This document shows, piece by piece, positions 56,974-64,000 of a DNA stretch of 64,000 nucleotides (the first letter of the stretch is position 1; every line of letters starts with the position of its first letter). The stretch is from Janibacter sp. Soil728 (GTDB taxonomy: Bacteria > Actinomycetota > Actinomycetes > Actinomycetales > Dermatophilaceae). Below the pieces are notes generated by a model that did no database searches, was not told where the DNA came from, and saw nothing but the letters and a program-made list of their open reading frames with translations. Both the position numbers and the translations under genes were made by a program. The stretch is taken from positions 497,904 to 561,903 of the forward strand of contig NZ_LMRZ01000006.1 of the NCBI RefSeq assembly GCF_001428305.1, read 5' to 3'.

Positions 56974-57885
56974 ATGAGTTCGTCGCCGCGCGCTGCCGAC
57001 GCCACGGTGACCCCTGTCCCGCCCACCCCCCGCATCGACGTCGTCGTGCTCTCCCAGGGCGACCGGTACGAGGAAACGCTGCGTGCCCTGGAGTCCGTCC
57101 GGGTCCAGACCGACGTGTCCGTCAAGCTCATCCTCGTCGGTAACGGCTGGGACCCCGAGGGCTTCGCCGAGGACGTGCACACCGTCCACCTCTTCGACAA
57201 CCTCGGGCCCGTCGAAGGGCGCAACATCGGGGTGACGCACGGGAGCGCGGAGTTCATCCTCTTCCTCGACAACGACGCGTGGGTGCCCGACTCAGACGCC
57301 CTCTCGCGGGCCTTGGAGCACTTCCGGGCAGACCCGCGCATGGGCCTGGTGCACGCCCGGGTGGCCGACACCGACGGCGTCACCCTGCGGCGCTGGGTGC
57401 CGCGCGCGCACGTGGGCGACCCGACCGTCGGCGGCCCCGCGTTCGCCGTGTGCGAGGGCGTCGTCCTCCTGCGGCGGGCAGCCTTCGAGGAGGTCGGCGG
57501 CTTCCCCAGCATCTTCTTCTTCGGCCACGAAGGGATCGAGCTGGCCTGGCGTCTGCGCGACAGAGGCTGGGAGCTGGTCTACGAGCCGGAGTTCCTCATC
57601 CACCACCCGGCCACCGAGGCGACCCGGCACGCCCTCTTCTGGAGGCTCAACGCCCGCAACCGTGTCTGGGTGGCCCGCCGCAATCTCCCCCTTCCCCTGG
57701 CCGTGCTCTACGTCGCTGCGTGGACCGGGGTGACGGTCCTGCGCTCGTGGCGCCAGCCGCAGGACCTCCGACACTGGTTCGCGGGCTTCCGCGAGGGCCT
57801 GGTCAAGGACCCCAGGGGGAGGCGGCCCATGAGGTGGCGCACCATCCTGCGGCTCACCCGGATGGGTCATCCCCCGATCCTGTGA
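56974..57885 (+). CDS. GT2 family glycosyltransferase
   Basis: 303 residues from ATG 56974 with GTGAGGAG upstream. GT2 fold: IDVVVLSQGDRYEETLRALESV at the start, FLDNDAW (DxD-like) near residue 98, and the GHEGIELAWRLRDRGWELVYEPE acceptor-side segment (each shown in part). A moderately hydrophobic C-terminal stretch (LAVLYVAAWTGVTVL) may associate with the membrane. Rhamnosyl- or similar transferases share this form. Part of the glycopolymer locus. Confidence 0.83.
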   Translation: MSSSPRAADATVTPVPPTPRIDVVVLSQGDRYEETLRALESVRVQTDVSVKLILVGNGWDPEGFAEDVHTVHLFDNLGPVEGRNIGVTHGSAEFILFLDNDAWVPDSDALSRALEHFRADPRMGLVHARVADTDGVTLRRWVPRAHVGDPTVGGPAFAVCEGVVLLRRAAFEEVGGFPSIFFFGHEGIELAWRLRDRGWELVYEPEFLIHHPATEATRHALFWRLNARNRVWVARRNLPLPLAVLYVAAWTGVTVLRSWRQPQDLRHWFAGFREGLVKDPRGRRPMRWRTILRLTRMGHPPIL

Positions 57886-57955
57886 GCACGCCCCTCGGCT
57901 GCGGTGCGAGCGTGTCGGCGCAGCCCCGGGACGACGTCCGTGAACTACGGTGACC

Positions 57956-58003
57956 ATGACCGTCATCCGTCCCACAAACCACGTCAAAGGAACCCCTCGA
58001 TGA
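57956..58003 (+). CDS. Possible 15-codon leader ORF
   Basis: ATG to TGA reading MTVIRPTNHVKGTPR. Its stop overlaps the next ATG (ATGA). TACGGT at 57946 could be a -10 box. Too short to judge by composition; listed because it forms the first link in a chain of overlapping starts leading into the Stealth gene. Confidence 0.3.
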   Translation: MTVIRPTNHVKGTPR

Positions 58004-58053
58004 CCACCGGCACCCTCCTCGCTGCGGAGTCTGGTTCGTGCTCGAGGGTGTGA
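58000..58053 (+). CDS. Possible 17-codon leader ORF coupled to the Stealth gene
   Basis: ATG 58000 has a good Shine-Dalgarno (AAAGGA, 8 bases upstream) and reads MTTGTLLAAESGSCSRV. Its TGA overlaps a GTG in the Stealth frame (GTGA at 58050). The Stealth gene itself has no comparable ribosome site, so this ORF may bring ribosomes to it. Confidence 0.4.
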   Translation: MTTGTLLAAESGSCSRV

Positions 58054-59627
58054 GCGGCCGGGCCCGACTCCTCGCGCGGTCGGTCCGGGACGGCACCCGC
58101 CCGGTCTCCGTGGTCGACGCGTCCGTCGGGGACTCCCGCCGTGTTCGGCGGGGACGGTCGGTCATGACCGCCGAGGTCGTCGACCGCTTCGACGCCTGGG
58201 CACTGCGGGACCGGTCTCAGGAGGTCGTCAGCTCAGCGCTGACCGACGCGGCAGTGGCCCACCAGACGCTGCACAGCATCGACGCGGAACCCCACCGCAT
58301 CGTCGTGTCGTCCGTCGACGTCGACCGGGTCGGTCCGGTCCTGGCCGCACTGGGGGGCGATCCCCACCTGCACGTCGCCCGGGTCCGTGCCTCCGGGTGC
58401 GGCCCCGCGAGCTCGATCACCTCCCCCCTCACCCTGGGCCCCGGCGACGTGGTCCGCGTCTTCGCCGCCCAGGTCTCCCTCGCCGGCAGGCTGCTGCCCA
58501 CGATCGACCTCGGTGTGGACCTCGAGATCTGGGAGCAGACCGCCACGCCTCGGCCGTCCCCGGACGGACCGATCCTGCCCGCCGGCACCCTGGTCGCTCC
58601 TCGGACCAACCCGCACACCCGGTTCCTGACCCCCGAGGCGCTCACCGGCGCCCCCGTTCGCCGGGCCCCTGCAGCGCTCGAGCAGGTGACCTTCCCCATC
58701 GACGTCGTCTACACCTGGGTGGACGCGGACGACCCGGCGTGGCAGGCAGACTTCGACGCCGCGCGCCGCGGCAGCGACGCGTCGTCGACGCACAGGAGCG
58801 CCGTCTCGTCGGCACGATTCACCAGCCGCGAGGAGCTGCGCCACTCCCTGCGGTCCGTCGCCGCCTTCGCCAGCTGGGTGCGCACGATCCACATCGTCAC
58901 CAACGGCCAGGTCCCGTCGTGGCTGGACACCGATCACCCCCAGATCCGTCTGGTGCGCCACGACGAGATCTTCCCTGACGCGTCGCACCTGCCCACCTTC
59001 AACTCGCACGCGATCGAGGCCAACCTCCACCGGATCCCGGGTCTTGCCGAGCACTACCTCTACCTCAACGACGACGTCTTCCTGGCCCGCCCCCTTCGCC
59101 CGGAGCACTTTTTCACCGCCGGTGGGCTGCTGAGGTATTTTCCGTCCATGATCCCCGTCGAGGACGGCGAGCCTGATACCGCGGACCTCCCCGTGGTCGC
59201 TGCCTTCAAGAACGGCGCTCGGATCATCGAGGACAGGTTCGGCCGTCGGCCGATGACGCGGCCGAGGCACACGCCGCACCCGCAGCGCAGGGACGTGCTC
59301 GCGGAGATCGACGAGGCCTGTCCAGAGGTCGTGCGCCGCACGAGCGCCGCACGCTTTCGACGACCGAGTGATGTCTCCCTGGCCGCTCAGCTGCAGGCCT
59401 TCTGGGCCGCCGCCACCGGACGGGCGGTCGCGGCCGACACCCGGTACGAGTTCATCGACATCGGCGACCCGGACAGCGAGCGGCGCATCGACCGGATGCT
59501 GGTGCGCTCCGACCTCGACTGCTACTGCCTGAACGAGACGCACACCGACCACCCGGACCTCGCGCACCGACGTGTCGATCGGATCGTCACGACCCTGTTG
59601 CCCTTCACCTCCCCCTACGAACGTTGA
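58050..59627 (+). CDS. Stealth-family sugar-phosphate transferase
   Basis: 525 residues from GTG 58050 (GTG 58038 is an alternative). All four Stealth conserved regions can be found: CR1 IDVVYTWVDADDPAW (about 217), CR2 with SLRSVAAFASWVRTIHIVTN, CR3 FNSHAIEANLHRIPGL followed by YLYLNDDVFL, and CR4 with CLNET near the C terminus. Stealth enzymes are hexose-1-phosphate transferases that build phosphodiester-linked glycans. The first about 200 residues are an extra domain of unknown role. Followed closely by the TagF-like gene. Confidence 0.9.
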   Translation: MSGRARLLARSVRDGTRPVSVVDASVGDSRRVRRGRSVMTAEVVDRFDAWALRDRSQEVVSSALTDAAVAHQTLHSIDAEPHRIVVSSVDVDRVGPVLAALGGDPHLHVARVRASGCGPASSITSPLTLGPGDVVRVFAAQVSLAGRLLPTIDLGVDLEIWEQTATPRPSPDGPILPAGTLVAPRTNPHTRFLTPEALTGAPVRRAPAALEQVTFPIDVVYTWVDADDPAWQADFDAARRGSDASSTHRSAVSSARFTSREELRHSLRSVAAFASWVRTIHIVTNGQVPSWLDTDHPQIRLVRHDEIFPDASHLPTFNSHAIEANLHRIPGLAEHYLYLNDDVFLARPLRPEHFFTAGGLLRYFPSMIPVEDGEPDTADLPVVAAFKNGARIIEDRFGRRPMTRPRHTPHPQRRDVLAEIDEACPEVVRRTSAARFRRPSDVSLAAQLQAFWAAATGRAVAADTRYEFIDIGDPDSERRIDRMLVRSDLDCYCLNETHTDHPDLAHRRVDRIVTTLLPFTSPYER

Positions 59628-59632
59628 GTCAC

Positions 59633-62600
59633 ATGCCAGTCCCCGCCCTCATCGCCCAGAAGGCCGTCCGAGCGCGCCGCCAACGGCGACGCTCGCGCCC
59701 ACCGACCGTCGGGCCGTACTCGCGCATCCACCTGGACATGCAGCAGTCGGGTGGCCTGATGACCATCGAGGCCCTCACCGGCCCCTCGCTGCACCTGGAC
59801 GACGTGTTCGTGCTCCTGGCAGACGAATGGGTCCGGGTCGGCTCGTGGCAGTCCGAGGACACCACCGTCCGGGGCGAGGCGGCCATCCGGCACCGCACGG
59901 CCTTCGACCTCGACATCGTCGCCCCAGAGATCCCGCTCGATCTCGACGACGCCACCGAGGAAGAGATGCAGGGCGGCGCGAAGACCTCCGTCTGGACCTC
60001 GGTGACCGAGGACCGCGAGCGGCCCCCGCGGTACGCGGCCGAGGTCGTCCAGGAGGACGAGGTCCTGCGCTACCGGGTTCCGCTCGGACGCTTCCAGCAG
60101 ACCACGGAGCCCTCCTTCACCTCGGTCACGAACTCGGCCGGAGCGCCCGTCCTCCCCTACGTCAACCGCAACGGCCACCTCGCTCTGGTCATGGACCAGG
60201 AGATCCGCCCCAACCTGCGCGTCGAGGTCTCCCACCTGCGGATCGACGACGGGCGGCTCGTGATCGCCGGAGCGCTCGGATCCCGGCACACCGTCCTGAC
60301 CGGCGCCGAGCTCCAGCTCGTCGGTCGCGACGGGACCTACCGGTCCAGCAGCGCCGCACGGATCACCGCCGACACCACACGGTCCTTTCGAGGGTTCGGC
60401 GCCCACTTCTACGAGTTCTCCTCCGAGCACGACTTCCTCCGCGACCTCGAGGAGGGCCTGGGCAAGGACACGATCGCGGACCTGTGGATCGAGGCGACCA
60501 CCCAGGAGGGTGAGGTCGTCCGCGGTCGGGTGGGGCGCACCCCCTACCTCGTGCGCAAGGGCACCAACGACGGCTGGGCGACATCGGGCGACACCACCTT
60601 GGCCGTCACGCCGTACTACACGTTCAAGGCAAAGTTCCCCTCCCTGCACCTGGAGCTCTTCCCGGCAGACGCCCACCAGCGGCTACGCGCACTCATGCGC
60701 CCGGGGACCGGGTCGCTGCGCCGTCTACGTCCCGGCGCCAAGCCCGTCTGGCTGGTGGGCGAACGCCCGTACAAGGCTCAGGACAACGGACTGCACCTCT
60801 TCCGTCATCTGCGCGCCCACCACCCCGAGATCGACGCGTACTACGTCATCGAGGAGGACTCCCCGGAGCGGGCCAACCTCGAGGGGCTCGACCACGTCCT
60901 GGACTTCAAGTCCCTCGAGCACATCGAGATGTGCCTGCAGGCTGACCGGCTCGTGGGCACCCACCACCCCAACTTCCTCTACCCGGCGCGCACCCCGCGC
61001 TTCGCCCGCAAGATGAAGGCTCCCAAGGTCTTCCTCCAGCACGGCGTCATGGGGACCAAGTGGATGGCCCTCAACTACGGCAAGCGGGTCACCTCCTTCG
61101 AGACCGACCTCTTCCTCGTCTCCTCCGAGCGCGAGAAGGAGTACATCGTCCAGGACTTCGGCTACCGGCCGGACGAGGTCGCGGTCACCGGTCTGGCGCG
61201 CTTCGACGCCCTCTTCGACGGGTCGCCCGCGCCGGTCAAGGGGCAGATCCTCGTGCTCCCGACGTGGCGGGACTGGATGCATGACCCGGCGACCTTCACC
61301 GAGACGCAGTACTTCCAGGAGTGGCACGGGCTCCTCACGGACCCGAGGCTGACGGCCCTGCTCGCCCAGCACGACGCCCGTGTCGTCTTCTGCCTGCACC
61401 CCAACATGCAGCAGTTCAGCAACCACTTCCGGGCGCCGGGCGTCACCGTGGTCCACCAGGGGGACGTCGACGTCCAGGACCTGCTCAAGCAGAGCGAGGT
61501 CATGATCACGGACTACTCGAGCCCCGGGTTCGACTTCTCCTTCCTCGACAAGACCGTCATCTACTTCCAGTTCGACGTCAGCCGCTTCCTGGGCCGCTGG
61601 GGAAGTCACCTCGACCTCCCCAACGAGCTGCCCGGACCGATCGCCCAGGACGCCGGGACCACCCTCGACCTGCTGGCCGAGGCGCTGGCCCGCGGCGGGC
61701 GGATCGACCCGAAGTACGCCGCGCGCTCCTCCCGGTTCCTTGCCCACCCGGATCGGCAGAACAACGAGCGGATCATCGAGGCGGTCCGCACCGCGAAGAG
61801 CCGCCGTTCGGTGCGCCACGCCGTCGAGCAGAGCGAGCTGCCCCAGCTGCTGCTGCATCGCGCTCGCCGGCACCCCCAGTACTTCCCCGTCATGCGCCGG
61901 TTGTTCGCCTTCGCCCGGATGCTGCCGGCGCAGGAGTCCATCCTCTTCGAGAGCGGGATCGGCAAGCAGTACAGCGACAGCCCGCGCTACATCTACGAGG
62001 AGCTCGTCCGCCGCAAGGACCCTCGACGCAAGATCTGGGTCTACGACAAGGCGGTCCCCGTGTGGGACCCCGACCTGGTCGTCGTCAAGCGGCTGTCACC
62101 CGGTTACTTCTGGCACCTGGGTCGGGCCCGGTACTGGGTCAACAACCAGAACTTCCCGCACTACATCCGCCGGCGTCGGTCCGGCGTGTACCTCCAGACG
62201 TGGCACGGCACGCCGCTCAAGCGCATGCTCCACGACCTCGACGACGTCGTCGGCCGGGACGAGGGTTATGTCGAACGCGTGACCAACGCGGTCGCGCAGT
62301 GGACCACCTTGCTCTCGCCCAGCCCGTACGCCACGAAGGCCTTCCGCTCGGCCTTCCGGTACGACGGCGAGGTCCTCGAGGCCGGCTACCCGCGCAACGA
62401 CATCCTCTGCACATCGGACGTGTCGACCCTGACCGATCAGGTGATGCAGCGGTTGCAGGTGCCCGAGGGCAAGCGCGTCGTCCTCTACGCCCCCACCTTC
62501 CGCGACGACTCCAAGGGCCAGCGCGGGTTCTCCTTCGAGCTGCCCTTCGACCTCGAGCGCTTCGCAGAGGAGATGGACGACGACGTCGTGCTGCTCCTGC

Positions 62601-63034
62601 GCATGCACGTCCTCATCGCCGACCGTCTGACCGTGCCCGAGCACCTGCGCCACCGGGTCGTCGACGCGTCGAAGTACCCGGACATCCAGGAGCTCTACCT
62701 CGTCAGCGACGTCCTGGTGACCGACTACTCGTCCGTGTTCTTCGACTACGCGCTCCTACGCCGGCCGATGGTCTTCCACGCGTACGACCTGGACAACTAC
62801 CGCGACCAGCTGCGCGGCTTCTACCTCGACTACCAGAGCGAGGTGCCGGGGCCCATCACCACGACCGAGGACGAGCTCTACGCGGCCCTGCGCACGAGCC
62901 TCACGGCCGGCGTCACGGACGAGGCACGCCTGGACGACTTCATCGCTCGCTTCGCGCCTCACGACGACGGGCACGCGGCCGCACGCGCGGTCGACGCAGT
63001 CCTCGACCCGGCGAGACCGCACCCCCAGGACTGA
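59633..63034 (+). CDS. Double-domain TagF/TarF-like CDP-glycerol glycerophosphotransferase
   Basis: 1133 residues from ATG 59633 (TTG 59624 overlaps the upstream stop). Two CDP-glycerol glycerophosphotransferase domains: the first about 369-720 (VFLQHGVMGTKWM, ITDYSSPGFDFSFL) and the second about 767-1110 (QTWHGTPLKRML, VTDYSSVFFDYALL). Each has the HG/DYSS catalytic set. A beta-rich N-terminal region (about 40-360) lacks an obvious family. Polymerises glycerol phosphate on a lipid carrier. TagD upstream supplies the donor. Confidence 0.9.
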   Translation: MPVPALIAQKAVRARRQRRRSRPPTVGPYSRIHLDMQQSGGLMTIEALTGPSLHLDDVFVLLADEWVRVGSWQSEDTTVRGEAAIRHRTAFDLDIVAPEIPLDLDDATEEEMQGGAKTSVWTSVTEDRERPPRYAAEVVQEDEVLRYRVPLGRFQQTTEPSFTSVTNSAGAPVLPYVNRNGHLALVMDQEIRPNLRVEVSHLRIDDGRLVIAGALGSRHTVLTGAELQLVGRDGTYRSSSAARITADTTRSFRGFGAHFYEFSSEHDFLRDLEEGLGKDTIADLWIEATTQEGEVVRGRVGRTPYLVRKGTNDGWATSGDTTLAVTPYYTFKAKFPSLHLELFPADAHQRLRALMRPGTGSLRRLRPGAKPVWLVGERPYKAQDNGLHLFRHLRAHHPEIDAYYVIEEDSPERANLEGLDHVLDFKSLEHIEMCLQADRLVGTHHPNFLYPARTPRFARKMKAPKVFLQHGVMGTKWMALNYGKRVTSFETDLFLVSSEREKEYIVQDFGYRPDEVAVTGLARFDALFDGSPAPVKGQILVLPTWRDWMHDPATFTETQYFQEWHGLLTDPRLTALLAQHDARVVFCLHPNMQQFSNHFRAPGVTVVHQGDVDVQDLLKQSEVMITDYSSPGFDFSFLDKTVIYFQFDVSRFLGRWGSHLDLPNELPGPIAQDAGTTLDLLAEALARGGRIDPKYAARSSRFLAHPDRQNNERIIEAVRTAKSRRSVRHAVEQSELPQLLLHRARRHPQYFPVMRRLFAFARMLPAQESILFESGIGKQYSDSPRYIYEELVRRKDPRRKIWVYDKAVPVWDPDLVVVKRLSPGYFWHLGRARYWVNNQNFPHYIRRRRSGVYLQTWHGTPLKRMLHDLDDVVGRDEGYVERVTNAVAQWTTLLSPSPYATKAFRSAFRYDGEVLEAGYPRNDILCTSDVSTLTDQVMQRLQVPEGKRVVLYAPTFRDDSKGQRGFSFELPFDLERFAEEMDDDVVLLLRMHVLIADRLTVPEHLRHRVVDASKYPDIQELYLVSDVLVTDYSSVFFDYALLRRPMVFHAYDLDNYRDQLRGFYLDYQSEVPGPITTTEDELYAALRTSLTAGVTDEARLDDFIARFAPHDDGHAAARAVDAVLDPARPHPQD

Positions 63035-63036
63035 CC

Positions 63037-63064
63037 GGGCGAAGGGGGGATCCCCCCTTCGCCC
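63037..63064. terminator. 28-base perfect palindrome, bidirectional terminator
   Basis: Symmetric about GATC, with arms GGGCGAAGGGGG and its complement. It lies in the 36-base gap between the TagF-like gene and the convergent SGNH gene, 3 and 7 bases from their stops. Each arm is a copy of the CGAAGGGG octamer that recurs across the window. Confidence 0.8.
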
Positions 63065-63070
63065 ATGACG

Positions 63071-64000
63071 TCACCGCCTGACTGCGGCCTCGATCTCCTT
63101 CGCCATGAACGGCGCCATGGTCTTGACATAGGTGGCGCTGAGGTGCGACTTGTCGAAGTACGTGATGACTCCGCCGTTGGCACCGCGGCACACGGTGGGT
63201 TCGCAGACCAGGTCGTCGAAGTTGGCGTACGTCACCTTCGGCAGGTCGACCTCCTTGACGGCGTCCACGAGGGAGTCGTCGATGATCCAGTCCTGCCTGG
63301 GTGCGGAGCACTTCGACTGGTCGTCCGGGTGCTCGGCCAAGCAGTCGGGGATGTTGATCCCGGGGTAGGTCGGGTCCTTGAGCGCGAGGACGTTGGTGCC
63401 GCCCTTGGCCCAGTCGCGCAGGTAGCTCGCGTACCCGGCGACCGCCTTCGGCTTGGTGGTGGCCTGGGTCTCCCCGAGCACCGGGACCGACTGCCGCTCC
63501 GAGGTGATGACGAGGTCGAACTTCTTCCCGGACGTCTGCTTCTTGACCCACTGGCCGTAGTCGTAGCAGTTCTTGGAATCCGCATCGGTCTTGAACTGCT
63601 GACGCGCGTCGGTCACCGCGCAGCGTGAGACGAGATAGGTCGTGATGGTCCAGTCGTTCTTCTTGGCCAGGGCCTGCAGGGCCGGCAGCCAGTGCCCGGC
63701 GTGGGAGTTGCCCACCAGCGCCACCTGCTTCGGGCCGTCGCCGTAGGTGCAGGTCTTGCGGGCGGTGAAGGGCGAGTTGGTCCAGCAGTTGTCGGCGTAG
63801 GCGTCGGACTTGTCCTCCTTCGCCAGCTCCGCGGCCGGGACCAGCTTCGCGTCGTCCTTGACCGGACACTTCTGCTTGCCTCGTGCCAGCGCCCCGTGAT
63901 TGGCCTCAGCGACCTGCGCGCCACCCATCACCGTCAGGGCCACCATCCCGACCACCGCCAGACGATAGGAGTGCCGAAGGGGGGCACCCGGCTTCGGCTG
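63071..64000 (-). CDS. SGNH-domain part of a surface-polymer O-acyltransferase (5' end cut by window)
   Basis: About 310 residues visible; the frame stays open through base 64000, so the N terminus is missing. Residues just after the window edge include one hydrophobic segment (LAVVGMVALTVMGGAQV); the SGNH domain follows, with block I GNSHAGHW and the C-terminal catalytic pair in DKSHLS. Several Cys suggest an extracytoplasmic location. This matches the C-terminal half of acyltransferase-3/SGNH fusions that O-acylate cell-wall glycans. Converges on the TagF-like gene. Confidence 0.8.
   Translation of the reverse strand, partial: QPKPGAPLRHSYRLAVVGMVALTVMGGAQVAEANHGALARGKQKCPVKDDAKLVPAAELAKEDKSDAYADNCWTNSPFTARKTCTYGDGPKQVALVGNSHAGHWLPALQALAKKNDWTITTYLVSRCAVTDARQQFKTDADSKNCYDYGQWVKKQTSGKKFDLVITSERQSVPVLGETQATTKPKAVAGYASYLRDWAKGGTNVLALKDPTYPGINIPDCLAEHPDDQSKCSAPRQDWIIDDSLVDAVKEVDLPKVTYANFDDLVCEPTVCRGANGGVITYFDKSHLSATYVKTMAPFMAKEIEAAVRR

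Noticed and set aside
58000..59627. ATG 58000 as the Stealth gene start
   Set aside because: That frame closes at 58051-58053; the Stealth frame is different, so the ATG can only start a 17-codon ORF.

Overview
The window is about 70% GC by eye, densely coded on both strands, with many GTG and some TTG starts and many 4-base ATGA/GTGA overlaps. Mycothiol genes (mshA, mshD), carD, senX3-regX3, a GlnR-type regulator, an HBHA-like protein and a MarP-type protease point to Actinomycetota. Much of the order recalls Mycobacterium tuberculosis Rv0474-Rv0491, carD-ispD-ispF, and glnR-mshD near pst. The urease set and the teichoic-acid genes fit a Micrococcales member, perhaps a Janibacter-like Intrasporangiaceae; that placement is inference. 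No transposase, integrase, phage gene or CRISPR array was seen.

Bases 1-13.3 kb: a membrane-protein fragment and a glutamine amidotransferase; a WXG100-like/HExxH protein with a lipoprotein; ispF and ispD (MEP isoprenoid pathway) downstream of carD; a flavin oxidoreductase; the phosphate sensor pair senX3-regX3 divergent from phoU; gpmA; and mshA with its YbjN neighbour. Bases 13.3-20.4 kb: mostly minus-strand housekeeping genes (cupin, DUF2516, dtd, asparaginase, HBHA-like protein and XRE regulator, ygfZ, nitrobindin) and one LCP ligase.

Bases 20.4-31.3 kb: glnR-mshD-ppk-mutT1-pstSCAB on the plus strand, then a PiT transporter with its DUF47 partner on the minus strand. Direct 11-base GTTCACC-type repeats (PHO boxes) precede phoU/senX3, ppk and pstS, so phosphate sensing, high-affinity uptake and polyphosphate synthesis look like one regulon.

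Bases 31.3-51 kb: an enoyl-CoA hydratase; a corrinoid-type ABC transporter under a cobalamin riboswitch whose closing stem reaches the Shine-Dalgarno site; a lipoprotein subtilisin facing a MarP-like protease; tRNA-Lys; a urease operon ureABCFGD with no ureE, a His-rich UreG tail and an Ala in place of the UreC flap cysteine; a DadA-like dehydrogenase; an acyltransferase; a DUF445 protein; a GuaB1-type GMP reductase; and a PHP phosphoesterase.

Bases 51.3-64 kb: a cell-wall glycopolymer locus, split by a tRNA-Glu/Asp/Phe cluster. It holds a glycosyltransferase fused to a pyruvyltransferase-like domain, a membrane domain resembling an ABC-exporter core fused to a second copy of that domain, two GT2 enzymes, TagD, a Stealth phosphotransferase, a double-domain TagF-like polymerase and the SGNH end of an O-acyltransferase. 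Together they suggest a glycerol-phosphate teichoic acid carrying sugar-phosphate, pyruvate and possibly acyl groups. This is the best candidate for undescribed biology here.

Three non-coding themes recur. A CGAAGGGG/CCCCTTCG octamer appears about 36 times, a 29-base hairpin repeat lies at gene 3' ends, and leaderless-type TANNNT boxes sit 6-8 bases before several start codons.
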